A stretch of DNA of 64,000 nt from Micromonospora aurantiaca ATCC 27029 (GCF_000145235.1 NC_014391.1:5909501-5973500), one strand, 5' to 3'. Shown: positions 24,159 to 31,440, counted from the first letter of the stretch. Numbers and translations are program-made. Notes: generated by a model not told the origin, from the letters alone.

Positions 24159-25430
24159 GTGCCTGATATTCCGTTCGGCTTCGCGCTCCCGGGTGGTCAA
24201 CCACCGGACCCCAACGATCCCGCGGCGATGCAGCAGTTCATGTCGCAGTTGCAGCACCTGCTCTCGGCGCCGGGCAGCGGGCCGGTCAACTGGGACCTCG
24301 CCCGGCAGGTAGCCGCCAGCCAGCTCGCCGCCGCCGGCGACCCGGCGGTGTCGCCGTTCGAACGCAACGCGGTCGAGGAGGCGCTGCGCATCGCCGACCT
24401 CTGGCTGGAGCCGGCGACCTCGTGGCCCTCCGGCATCCGCACCTCGGTCGCCTGGAACCGCAACGAGTGGATCTTCAAGACGCTCGACGTGTGGCGCAAG
24501 CTCTGCGACCCGGTGGCCAGCCGGATGGTCGGCGCGATGGGCGACCTGGTGCCGCCGGAGGCCCGCGCCCAGCTCGGCCCGATGCAGTCGATGGTCGCCA
24601 CGCTCGGCGGCGCCCTCTTCGGCGGCCAGCTCGGCCAGGCGCTCGGCTCACTCGCCGCCGAGGTGCTCTCCGCCGGTGACATCGGCCTGCCGCTCGGCCC
24701 CGCCGGCACCGCCGCGCTCGTCCCCGCCAACATCAAGGTGTACGGCGAGGGCCTGGAACTGCCCGAGGACGAGGTACGCCTCTACGTGGCCCTGCGCGAG
24801 GCCGCCCACCAGCGGCTGTTCCAGCACGTGCCGTGGCTGCGCGGGCACGTGTTGACGGCTGTGGAGAACTACGCCGCGGGCATCCGGGTCAACCGGGAGG
24901 CGATCGAGGAGGCGATGGGCCGGGTCGACCCGACCGACCCGGAGTCGATGCAGGCGATCGCCCTGGAGGGCATCTTCACGCCCGAGGACACGCCCGCGCA
25001 GAAGGCGTCGCTGGCCCGGCTGGAGACCGTGCTCGCCCTGGTCGAGGGCTGGGTCTGCCACGTCGTCGACAGCGCCGCCGGTGACCGCCTCCCCAACGTC
25101 GTACGCCTCGGCGAGGCGTTCCGCCGCCGCCGCGCCGCGGGTGGCCCGGCCGAGCAGACGTTCGCCGCGCTGGTCGGCCTCGAACTGCGGCCCCGCCGCC
25201 TGCGTGAGGCGACGGTGCTGTGGGCGGCGCTGACCGAGCACCGCGGCATCGCCGGGCGGGACGCGGTCTGGGGCCACCCGGACCTGCTGCCCTCCGACGA
25301 CGACTTCGCCGCCCCGGAGGCGTTCGCCACGACGAGCACCGACCTCGACGACGAGCTGGCGAACTTCGACTTCTCCGCCCCCGGCGCCCCGGAGGAGAAG
25401 TCCCCGGGCGAGGACGACGACAAGCACTGA
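24159..25430 (+). CDS. Zinc-dependent metalloprotease, DUF2342 family
   Basis: This 423-aa protein starts MPDIPFGFALPGGQPPDPNDPAAMQQFMSQL, the family N-terminus, and has FGGQLGQALGSLA near residue 155 and the metal-site helix ALREAAHQRLFQHVPWL near residue 215. Together these identify the DUF2342/coenzyme F420 biosynthesis-associated-like metalloprotease family (Rv3195 type), for which no substrate is established. The C-terminal tail is very acidic. The GTG at 24159 matches the family start and lies 3 nt after a TAGACGT box, so the transcript may be leaderless. The gene is followed by a strong terminator and divergent from the PDZ protease. Confidence 0.85.
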   Translation: MPDIPFGFALPGGQPPDPNDPAAMQQFMSQLQHLLSAPGSGPVNWDLARQVAASQLAAAGDPAVSPFERNAVEEALRIADLWLEPATSWPSGIRTSVAWNRNEWIFKTLDVWRKLCDPVASRMVGAMGDLVPPEARAQLGPMQSMVATLGGALFGGQLGQALGSLAAEVLSAGDIGLPLGPAGTAALVPANIKVYGEGLELPEDEVRLYVALREAAHQRLFQHVPWLRGHVLTAVENYAAGIRVNREAIEEAMGRVDPTDPESMQAIALEGIFTPEDTPAQKASLARLETVLALVEGWVCHVVDSAAGDRLPNVVRLGEAFRRRRAAGGPAEQTFAALVGLELRPRRLREATVLWAALTEHRGIAGRDAVWGHPDLLPSDDDFAAPEAFATTSTDLDDELANFDFSAPGAPEEKSPGEDDDKH

Positions 25431-25443
25431 CACGTACGCGAGC

Positions 25444-25473
25444 GGGGCCCGCACGGTTCACCGTGCGGGCCCC
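25444..25473. terminator. Terminator after the DUF2342 gene
   Basis: A perfect 13-bp stem (25444-25456 with 25461-25473) with loop TTCA lies 13 nt after the stop codon. It lacks a U tract but is very stable. Confidence 0.75.
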
Positions 25474-25527
25474 GTCCGCGTTCCCGCCCCCGCCCCGCCC
25501 TCGCCGCGCCCCGCCCATCTCACCGTC

Positions 25528-25595
25528 GATCTTGGACTTGTGGCGCCCAGGATGTCCCGAGTGCGGCTTCTGTGAGGTGCCACAACTCCAAGATC
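25528..25595. repeat. Intergenic imperfect palindrome, GATCTTGG type
   Basis: GATCTTGGACTTGTGGC (25528-25544) is repeated inverted at 25579-25595 with a single mismatch, 34 nt apart. It lies in the 245-nt gap between two convergent genes, next to a separate terminator. Ends in GATC and the general build resemble the element at 26351-26405. It is probably a dispersed REP-like element. The rest of this gap is low-complexity GC-rich sequence without a gene. Confidence 0.6.
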
Positions 25596-25675
25596 GGCGA
25601 ATCGGCGGCAGGGCGGCCATGCGGGCAGCGCGGTGCGGGCAGGGCGGGCGCGGAGGCGGCGGGGTGGCGGAAGGT

Positions 25676-26311
25676 CTAGACGGGGCGGCCGGACAGCAGG
25701 GCGCGCGTCGCCTCCCAGCCCTCGACGGCCGGATCGAGTGCGGCCAGGTCAGCCGGGCCGCGCATCCGGTGCCAGCCGGCGGTGACCGCCACGTCGCCCG
25801 GGCTCGGTGCCGCCCGTCGCACCTCGGCCGGCGCGGTGGTGTCCAGGTCCAGCGTCGGCAGCCACGCCGGTACGGGCAGTCGCGCCGCCACTCCCAGCAG
25901 CCCGGTTCCGCTCCCCTCGACCGGGGCCACCGCCACCGGCCGGGTGGTGAGCGGCCGGAGCAGCTTGCCGAGCGTCAGACCGGGCACGTCCGGCGCGTCC
26001 GCCGCCACCACCGCCACCTGGTCGTAGCCGGCCGCCCCGCCGTCGCGGGCCGCCCGGTCACCGGCCAGCGCCGTGAACACCGCGTTCGGCGTGGGCTCGG
26101 GCACCTCGTACACCTGGGTGCCGGGCCAGACCACGGCGTCGGCCAGCCATCGGTCCCGGCTGGTGACCGCCACCGCGGTCTCCACCTCGTTCAGCGTGGC
26201 GAGCAGGTCCACCACGTCCTCGGCGAGCGCGGTACGCCATCGCGCCGGATCGATTCCGGGCGGCGTCCAGGTCACCGGGCCGAGCAGCGCCACCACCACA
26301 CGTCGCGACAT
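25676..26311 (-). CDS. GT-A-fold protein related to DUF2064/CofC-type transferases
   Basis: This 211-aa protein has a Rossmann-like N-terminus (RVVVALLGPVTWTPPGIDP), a central VAVVAADAPDVPGLTLGKLLRPL that matches the Asp-containing nucleotide-sugar motif of GT-A enzymes, and VAVAPVEGSGTGLLGVAARLPV after it. The D-x-P motif and spacing recall DUF2064/TIGR04282 and CofC-type guanylyltransferases, but the match is weak. Substrate and reaction are unknown. It ends in the gap that holds a REP-like palindrome, and another such element lies just upstream of its start. Confidence 0.5.
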   Translation of the reverse strand: MSRRVVVALLGPVTWTPPGIDPARWRTALAEDVVDLLATLNEVETAVAVTSRDRWLADAVVWPGTQVYEVPEPTPNAVFTALAGDRAARDGGAAGYDQVAVVAADAPDVPGLTLGKLLRPLTTRPVAVAPVEGSGTGLLGVAARLPVPAWLPTLDLDTTAPAEVRRAAPSPGDVAVTAGWHRMRGPADLAALDPAVEGWEATRALLSGRPV

Positions 26312-26350
26312 TCGCCGACCTTAACCCCCGCCCCACCCGCGTCCGTTCAC

Positions 26351-26405
26351 GATCATGAGGTTGGCGGTGACGAAGCGGACGAAACGCCAGGCCAACTTCA
26401 TGATC
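26351..26405. repeat. Intergenic imperfect palindrome, GATCATGA type
   Basis: GATCATGAGGTTGGC (26351-26365) is repeated inverted at 26391-26405 with one mismatch, 25 nt apart. It fills most of the 112-nt gap between two tandem genes on the minus strand. The outer GATC and a TTG(T)GGC inner end are shared with the element at 25528-25595. Confidence 0.6.
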
Positions 26406-26423
26406 GACCGCGATGGGCGGTGG

Positions 26424-26945
26424 TCAGGGGATGGCGGCGGTGGCGGCCACGCCCTCCAGGTAGCCGCGGGCGCGCTCCGACCTCGGGTAGCGGGCGACCA
26501 GCGCCCAGAAGTCGGCGTTGTGACTGGGCACGATGAGATGCGCCAGCTCGTGCAGCAGCACGTAGTCGATCACCCAGTCGGGCATGTCCTGGACCCGGTG
26601 CGAGATCCGGATGGTGCGGTCGGCGGGCGTACAGGAGCCCCAGCGGCCGTTCTGGTTGGTCACCCAGCGGACGCTGGCCGGCGCGGCGGCCGACCCGTGT
26701 TCGGGCAGGTAGAGATCGATCAGGCGGGTGGCGCGGGCGAGCAGTTCGGCATCCGAGCGGGCCAGCCGTCCCTCGCGGGCGGCGAGCCGGGCGAGCATCC
26801 GGTCGACCCACTCGCTCTCCTCGGCCCGGGAGAACTGGTCGGGGATCAGCACGACGACGCGCTCACCGTCCCGGTACGCGGACACCGTGCGCCGCCGACG
26901 CTGGCTGCGCCGCACCTCGACGACGGGCTTCCGCGTCACGGCCAT
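26424..26945 (-). CDS. YgjP-like M48-type metallopeptidase (DUF45)
   Basis: This 173-aa cytoplasmic protein has the zinc motif LLHELAHLIVPSHNADFW near residue 125 (HExxH plus a third His), preceded by RWGSCTPADRTIRISHRV. These are the features of YgjP/SprT-like DUF45 metallopeptidases, whose substrates are mostly unknown. The ATG at 26945 (MAVTRKPVVEVRRSQRRRR) begins the family-like basic segment; a longer in-frame version from 27014 adds 23 residues without known similarity. A 473-nt divergent intergenic region lies upstream. Confidence 0.82.
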   Translation of the reverse strand: MAVTRKPVVEVRRSQRRRRTVSAYRDGERVVVLIPDQFSRAEESEWVDRMLARLAAREGRLARSDAELLARATRLIDLYLPEHGSAAAPASVRWVTNQNGRWGSCTPADRTIRISHRVQDMPDWVIDYVLLHELAHLIVPSHNADFWALVARYPRSERARGYLEGVAATAAIP

Positions 26946-27418
26946 TACCGGTCCGCGCAGCCTCGGTTGACTGTCACGATGGAAAGCTAATGCGTACTGA
27001 CCAGGACTCCGCAAGAGTCAACACGACGACACGCGCCCGGAAAGTGGCGGTTGATTGTCAGGAGTCCGGAAAAAATTCTTTGCGACGGTAGCTGACCATC
27101 ACCTGACCGACCCTGTTCACGTTAAGTGATCTACGACGGGTGACTGTCGGAGGGCCGCGCGAAGCGGATCTGGGTGCATTCATCCGGCGTGTCCGCGCGA
27201 AACTGACTTATCCGACGTTACTCGGCATGCACACTCTCGACGTCGACTTGCTCACAGAGTCGGCGTACAGCTGACATGGAACCGCCCAGACCTGGGTAGG
27301 GTCCGCCAACCACGGTCAGGTGACTGACCGCGGAGAACCCCCGGCGCCGGTGCCACGCGTGGGCCGCCGCAGGGAGACCCGCCGGGACACCTCCGGCGGA
27401 CGAGACGAGGAGGCTACC
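26946..27418. other. Long divergent intergenic region, AT-richer, no gene seen
   Basis: This 473-nt stretch between the YgjP-like gene (-) and the DUF5679 gene (+) is visibly richer in A and T than its surroundings around 26985-27110. I find no convincing reading frame with a ribosome site. It holds a small hairpin, CGGTCAG-GTGA-CTGACCG (27313-27330), in what would be the leader of the DUF5679 gene, and a TAGGGT box near 27297. It may contain a long 5' leader or an unrecognised small RNA. Confidence 0.4.
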
Positions 27419-27586
27419 GTGGCCGACCAGGCCCAGACCTACAACGGTTACTGCGTGAAGTGCAAGGAGAAGCGGGACTTCGAGGGGCACGTGGAGGTCT
27501 CGAAGACCGGCATGAACATGGCCAAGGGCAAGTGCCCGGTGTGCGGCACAACAGTGAACCGCATCCTGGGCAAGGCCAAGGTCTGA
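27419..27586 (+). CDS. DUF5679 small zinc-ribbon protein
   Basis: This 55-aa protein has two CxxC pairs, YCVKCKEKRDFEG and KCPVCGTTVNRILGK, the zinc-ribbon layout of the actinobacterial DUF5679 family. The family has no assigned function. The GTG start is set by AGGAGG 6 nt upstream; a longer in-frame version would begin in a Gly/Arg-rich stretch that is not conserved in type. A strong terminator follows 16 nt after the stop codon, so the gene is monocistronic. Confidence 0.85.
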   Translation: MADQAQTYNGYCVKCKEKRDFEGHVEVSKTGMNMAKGKCPVCGTTVNRILGKAKV

Positions 27587-27602
27587 CCCGTACGGCAGAA
27601 GC

Positions 27603-27633
27603 GGAGGAGGACGGCCGTCGGCCGTCCTCCTCC
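27603..27633 (+). terminator. Terminator after the DUF5679 gene
   Basis: A perfect 14-bp stem, 27603-27616 with 27620-27633, around a 3-nt loop, lies 16 nt after the stop codon. Confidence 0.8.
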
Positions 27634-27764
27634 GTCGTGTAGCCGACACAGTTACCGGCTGGTTGTGGAAAACCGGCGAGATCCTGTGGACAACGCTGGC
27701 CACGGCTCGCCGCACCTGTGGACAACGAGCGACGGAGCGCGTGGAGACGGTCACGATCAGTGGC

Positions 27765-28877
27765 GTGACCGATCCGACACCGCTCGTCCGTCCCGTCCTG
27801 CTGCCCGGCCTGACCCGGCTCTGGCGCGACCGGCACACGCTCCAGCTGGGCGAGCCGCCCGGCCGCGCGGTGCTGCTGGAGATGTCCTCGCCGGGAACGG
27901 CCCGCCTGCTCGACCTGCTCGACGGCACCCGCAGCGAACGCGCCGTGCTGGCCGGGGCGGGCGCCGCGCGAGTCCCGCCCGAGGAGGCACGCGCCCTGCT
28001 CGACACCCTCCGGGACGCCGGGCTGGTGGTGCCGGCACAGGCACTGCTCCCCCGCGAGCTGGCCGGAGCGGCCCGGGACCGGCTGGCCGCCGAGGCTGCC
28101 GCGCTGGCGCTCGCGTCGCCCGACCTGCCCGGCACACCGGCCCGGCTGCTGCGCCGCCGCCGTGCCGCCCGGGTGCTGGTCACCGGTACGGGACGCCTCG
28201 GCGCAGCGGTCGCCGTCGCGCTGGCCCAGGCCGGGGTCGGGCACGTCGTACCCGATCTGGCCGGCCCGGTCGGCGCGGGTGACCTGGTCGGGACCGGCCT
28301 GACCGCCGCGGAGCTGGGCCGTCCGCTGGCCCCGGCGGTACGCGCGGCGCTGGAACGATGCGCGCCCGGAACTGTCACCGGCCCGTCCCGGGCGGCCCGG
28401 CCGGACCTGGTGGTGCAGCTCGGCGTCGACCGTCCGGCCGAGCTGCTGGCCACCGGGTACGCCCGCCGGCGTCAGCCCCATCTGCTGCTCGACCTGCGCG
28501 GCGGCGTACCGGTGGTCGGTCCGCTGGTCCGCCCGCCCGCCGGCCCCTGCCTGCGCTGCCTCGACCTGCACCGCGGCGACCGGGATCCGGACTGGCCCGC
28601 GCTCGCCGCCCAGCTCGCCGCCGACCGGGGCGCGCGCGCCTGCGCCGCCGCCACCGGGCTCGCCGCGGCGGCCTTCGCCACGGCCGAGGTGCTGGCCCAG
28701 CTCGACGGCGCCCAGCCGGAGACGCTCGGCGGCGCGGTGGAGGTCCGGGGTCCGGGTCGCGTCCGCTACCGACGGTGGCCCCCACACCCCTCCTGCGGTT
28801 GCTGCCGGCGTCGCCCGATCCGGTCGGCCCCGGCCACTACCCGCCGCACGGCAGCAGCGGAGGCCCCGCGTCGGTAA
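27765..28877 (+). CDS. Orphan ThiF/E1-like protein (TOMM cyclodehydratase-ThiF-like)
   Basis: This 370-aa protein starts MTDPTPLVRPVLLPGLTRLWRDRHTLQLG, followed by a winged-helix-like peptide-binding segment. A Rossmann E1-type core begins at VLVTGTGRLGAAVAVALAQAGVGHVV near residue 140, and CLRCLDLHRGDRD and CGCCR supply a four-Cys zinc site. The order is that of ThiF-like proteins associated with azoline-forming RiPP pathways. No YcaO gene or precursor peptide is near. The family is retained next to the ABC1 kinase/whiB7 block in actinobacteria, which argues for a housekeeping role. The start is the GTG at 27765; a GTG at 27741 is possible. Confidence 0.6.
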   Translation: MTDPTPLVRPVLLPGLTRLWRDRHTLQLGEPPGRAVLLEMSSPGTARLLDLLDGTRSERAVLAGAGAARVPPEEARALLDTLRDAGLVVPAQALLPRELAGAARDRLAAEAAALALASPDLPGTPARLLRRRRAARVLVTGTGRLGAAVAVALAQAGVGHVVPDLAGPVGAGDLVGTGLTAAELGRPLAPAVRAALERCAPGTVTGPSRAARPDLVVQLGVDRPAELLATGYARRRQPHLLLDLRGGVPVVGPLVRPPAGPCLRCLDLHRGDRDPDWPALAAQLAADRGARACAAATGLAAAAFATAEVLAQLDGAQPETLGGAVEVRGPGRVRYRRWPPHPSCGCCRRRPIRSAPATTRRTAAAEAPRR

Positions 28878-28887
28878 CAATGGCCGG

Positions 28888-30234
28888 GTGACCGACATCC
28901 CGCGCCGGGCCGTGTCCCGCACCGCCAAACTCGCCGCCCTGCCGCTCGGGTTCGCCGGTCGAACCGTCCTCGGCATGGGCAAGCGGGTGACCGGCCTCGC
29001 GTCCGACGTCATCTCCGCCGAGATCCAGCAGCGCACCGCCGAGCAGTTGTTCAGCGTGCTCGGGCAGCTCAAGGGCGGGGCGATGAAGTTCGGCCAGGCC
29101 CTGTCGGTGTTCGAGGCGGCGCTGCCCGAGGAGGTCGCCGCGCCCTACCGGCAGGCGCTGACCAAGCTCCAGGAGGCCGCGCCGCCGTTGCCTGCGGCGA
29201 CAGTGCACAAGGTGCTCGCCGAGCAGCTCGGCCCGGACTGGCGCGACCGGTTCGTCGAGTTCGACGACACCCCGGCCGCCGCGGCGAGCATCGGCCAGGT
29301 GCACCGCGCGGTCTGGCGCGACCCGGGGTACGGGCCGAACGGCGGCCCCCAGCACCGGGACGTGGCCGTGAAGATCCAGTACCCGGGGGCGGGTGACGCC
29401 CTGCTCGCCGACCTCAAGCAGCTCTCCCGGCTCGGCGGCATGTTCCGGGCCATCCAGCCGGGGCTGGACGTGAAGCCGCTCCTGGCCGAGCTGCGCGAGC
29501 GCATCACCGAGGAGCTGGACTACGAACTGGAGGCGGAGTCGCAGCGGGCGTTCGCCGCCGCGTACGCCGACGACCCGGACATCTTCATTCCGGAGGTGCT
29601 CGACGCCGCGCCGCGGGTGCTGATCACCGAGTGGGTGGAAGGCATTCCGCTGTCCCAGATCATCCGGGAGGGCACCGAGGAGCAGCGGAACGAGGCCGGC
29701 CGGCTGATGGCCGAGCTGCACCTGTCCGCGCCGGAGCGGGCCGGGCTGCTGCACGCCGACCCGCACCCGGGCAACTTCCGGCTGCTCCCGGACGGCCGGC
29801 TCGGCGTGATCGACTTCGGAGCGGTGGCCCGGATGCCGCAGGGCACGCCCGAGCCGATCGGCCGGATCGCAGCACTGGCGCTGCGCGGGGACGCCGACGC
29901 GGTGGTGGAAGGGCTGCGCGCCGAGGGCTTCGTCAGCCGCACCGAGTCGATCGACGCCCCGGCGGTGCTCGACTTCCTGCGTCCGATGCTGGAGCCGATC
30001 GCCGCGGAGGAGTTCCGCTTCACCCGGGCCTGGCTGCGCGGCGAGGCGACCCGGCTGGCCAGCCCTCGCTCCCCCGCCTACCAGCTCAGCCGGCAGCTCA
30101 ACCTGCCCCCGTCGTACCTGATGATCCACCGGGTCACGCTGGGTTCGATCGGGGTGCTCTGCCAGTTGGAGGCGAAGGCGTCCTACCGGTCGATCCTGGA
30201 ACGCTGGCTACCAGGCTTCGCGCCGGTGGTCTGA
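28888..30234 (+). CDS. ABC1/UbiB-family atypical kinase
   Basis: This 448-aa protein of the UbiB/ADCK family has the KxGQ-type motif GAMKFGQALSVFE near residue 55, the A-rich loop AAAASIGQVHRA near residue 135, VAVKIQYPG, the catalytic HADPHPGNF near residue 290 and VIDFGAVARM. These are all the family hallmarks. Members have ATPase or kinase-like activity linked to lipid or quinone homeostasis; the actinobacterial substrate is not known. The GTG start lies 6 nt after a TAACAA box, so it is probably leaderless. A perfect-stem terminator follows. It precedes the whiB7 locus, as in M. tuberculosis (Rv3197-whiB7). Confidence 0.88.
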   Translation: MTDIPRRAVSRTAKLAALPLGFAGRTVLGMGKRVTGLASDVISAEIQQRTAEQLFSVLGQLKGGAMKFGQALSVFEAALPEEVAAPYRQALTKLQEAAPPLPAATVHKVLAEQLGPDWRDRFVEFDDTPAAAASIGQVHRAVWRDPGYGPNGGPQHRDVAVKIQYPGAGDALLADLKQLSRLGGMFRAIQPGLDVKPLLAELRERITEELDYELEAESQRAFAAAYADDPDIFIPEVLDAAPRVLITEWVEGIPLSQIIREGTEEQRNEAGRLMAELHLSAPERAGLLHADPHPGNFRLLPDGRLGVIDFGAVARMPQGTPEPIGRIAALALRGDADAVVEGLRAEGFVSRTESIDAPAVLDFLRPMLEPIAAEEFRFTRAWLRGEATRLASPRSPAYQLSRQLNLPPSYLMIHRVTLGSIGVLCQLEAKASYRSILERWLPGFAPVV

Positions 30235-30263
30235 GCGCAAGCCGGCGAGCGCGCGGGCACGGC

Positions 30264-30297
30264 GAAGGGGCGGTGACCTGTCGGTCACCGCCCCTTC
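30264..30297. terminator. Terminator between ABC1 kinase and the whiB7 operon
   Basis: A perfect 15-bp stem (30264-30278 with 30283-30297) around TGTC separates two convergent transcription units. It lies 30 nt after the kinase stop and 15 nt beyond the small reading frame on the minus strand. Confidence 0.8.
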
Positions 30298-30311
30298 CTC
30301 ACGCGATCGTT

Positions 30312-30488
30312 CTACAGAACGCCCAGGTCGCGGGCCGACTGGCTGCGACCCCGCATGGCGACGGTACGGGCGGAACGGGTTGCCTCAGTGCTCGTGGTGG
30401 TGCGACCGGCCTGAGGCCGGCGCATTCGGGCCCTGGACAACGCTTCGTGGAGTAGTTGCATCTCGAATCCGTTCGGCAGGTTCAGCAT
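30312..30488 (-). CDS. Small basic protein encoded downstream of whiB7
   Basis: This 58-aa reading frame begins MLNLPNGFEMQLLHEAL and ends SARDLGVL. The first 20 residues form a likely amphipathic helix, followed by an Arg/Thr-rich basic tail. GAGAG lies 8 nt before the ATG, the frame is followed by a terminator, and it starts 68 nt after the whiB7 stop, so it would be on the same message. I do not recognise a family with certainty. Codon third positions are G/C-rich as in real genes here. Expression under whiB7 control would make it a candidate antibiotic-response protein, which is an inference from position. Confidence 0.6.
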   Translation of the reverse strand: MLNLPNGFEMQLLHEALSRARMRRPQAGRTTTSTEATRSARTVAMRGRSQSARDLGVL

Positions 30489-30556
30489 CAGGGTTTCTCT
30501 CTCAGGTCGGCCGGTGGAGGGACACCGGCATCGGTCGGTTTCGGAACGTAGGTTTG

Positions 30557-30922
30557 TCAGGCTGCCAGCCGGACGGAGCTACGCGACTCGGACAGCCCGC
30601 TGGCCGCCAGTCGCGCCTCCGCCTCGACCCGGAGCTGCGCGTCACGGGCGAGGTCCTCCTTGCGCGGACGGCCACGGGGCCGCTTGCGCGGGACGACCGC
30701 GCCACGCTCGAAGATCTCGCCGCCCCAGACGCCCCAGGGCTCGGCTCGCTCCACCGCCCCGGCCAGGCACTCGACGCGCAGCGGGCAGTCCCCGCAGAGC
30801 GACTTGGCCAGCTCGAGCTCGGCGGGCGAGTCGGAGAACCACAGGTCGGGGTCGAACTTCCGGCAGGGCAGGTTCGCCTCCACGTCGACGCTCACGTCGA
30901 GGGGGGCCAACGCCAGACTCAT
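30557..30922 (-). CDS. whiB7: WhiB7-type iron-sulfur transcription factor with AT-hook
   Basis: This 121-aa WhiB protein has the four cluster Cys residues in PCRKFDPDLWF and LCGDCPLRVEC, the WhiB turn EPWGVWGGE, and a C-terminal AT-hook RKRPRGRPRKED that is specific to WhiB7. WhiB7 binds region 4 of the housekeeping sigma factor and AT-rich DNA upstream of -35 boxes, and activates intrinsic resistance to ribosome-targeting drugs. The ATG follows AGAGAGG at 10 nt; a later GTG in the N-terminal stretch is possible. It is preceded by a long leader with uORF and terminator. uvrD2 and mrx1 follow on the other side of the leader, as in M. tuberculosis. Confidence 0.93.
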   Translation of the reverse strand: MSLALAPLDVSVDVEANLPCRKFDPDLWFSDSPAELELAKSLCGDCPLRVECLAGAVERAEPWGVWGGEIFERGAVVPRKRPRGRPRKEDLARDAQLRVEAEARLAASGLSESRSSVRLAA

Positions 30923-30985
30923 CCTCCGGTCACCTCTCTCTCACTTCGATCTCGTGGATCGCATTCCGACGTACTTCGGCGGGAC

Positions 30986-31032
30986 AAAAAAAACTGAGGC
31001 CGCGGATCCCGGTATGCGGGTTCCGCGGCCTC
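30986..31032 (-). terminator. Attenuator terminator in the whiB7 leader
   Basis: On the minus strand an 11-bp stem (31032-31022 with 31006-30996), extended by 4 more pairs after one mismatch, is followed directly by eight consecutive U residues (30993-30986). It is the only intrinsic terminator with a proper U tract that I noticed in this window. It lies inside the leader, 63 nt upstream of the whiB7 start and 24 nt after the stop of the upstream reading frame. Its 5' arm overlaps the 3' arm of the competing hairpin at 31029-31077. Confidence 0.88.
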
Positions 31033-31077
31033 GAGGTGAGCCGGTGGTCTGATGGATCAGACCGGTCTACCTCGAGG
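31029..31077 (-). promoter_or_regulatory. Antiterminator-type hairpin in the whiB7 leader
   Basis: Nine perfect pairs join 31077-31069 to 31037-31029, enclosing a second stem GGTCTGAT/ATCAGACC (31063-31046). The 5' arm is made of the Pro-Arg-Gly codons just before the uORF stop (31059-31057). The 3' arm shares four bases (31029-31032) with the base of the terminator stem, next to its U tract. The two structures therefore compete. A ribosome reaching the uORF stop would block this hairpin and favour termination, while one stalled earlier would allow it. The mechanism is inferred. Confidence 0.65.
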
Positions 31078-31311
31078 TGGAACACCGCGGACATCCGTGC
31101 GCTTCTTGGCGCCATCGATGCCCTTGCCCGCGAAGCCACTGGTTCCCTCGACTCCGGCGATCGGCGCAACGGTCAGGTTCAGCTCGGCCTGAACCGGGAC
31201 CTGGTGCACCTGCGGAGCCGACGGTCGAGCGGCGAGGGCCACCCGGACAGCCGACAGCGGAGCGACGGCAGACGGCATCGCCGCAAGACGCTCATAGGTG
31301 AAGATCTTCAT
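31057..31311 (-). CDS. Upstream reading frame (leader peptide) of whiB7
   Basis: This 84-codon frame starts MKIFTYERLAAMPSAVAPLS and ends VPPRGRPV. The ATG is preceded at 8 nt by GGAGG, a strong ribosome site, so it is very likely translated. It lies on the same strand as whiB7, begins about 80 nt after the predicted promoter, and stops 24 nt before the attenuator terminator. uORF-dependent attenuation is known for whiB7/wblC in mycobacteria and Streptomyces, so I read this as the sensor of translation inhibition. It could also encode a functional small protein, but I recognise no domain. Confidence 0.7.
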   Translation of the reverse strand: MKIFTYERLAAMPSAVAPLSAVRVALAARPSAPQVHQVPVQAELNLTVAPIAGVEGTSGFAGKGIDGAKKRTDVRGVPPRGRPV

Positions 31312-31399
31312 TGGTGCCACCTCCCTACTCTCCTCGTGCCGACCGTGGACTCATCCCCTTTGAGCAGCCAGAACGGCGCCGCTCGCGAGGTGTGTCATG

Positions 31400-31437
31400 A
31401 GGCTATTCCTAGCCCTCGGGGGAGGGCAAACGATTTA
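31400..31437 (-). promoter_or_regulatory. whiB7: whiB7 promoter with AT-rich upstream element
   Basis: On the minus strand TTGCCC (31429-31424) and TAGCCT (31405-31400) are 18 nt apart. Immediately upstream of the -35 box is TAAATCG (31437-31431), the kind of short AT-rich block that the WhiB7 AT-hook recognises in autoregulated promoters. The predicted start, near 31393, gives a leader of about 470 nt. Confidence 0.55.
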
Positions 31438-31440
31438 CGG

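Noticed and set aside
27765..28877. RiPP/thiazole biosynthetic cluster
   Set aside because: Only a ThiF-like protein is present; no YcaO, precursor peptide or tailoring enzyme is visible around it.
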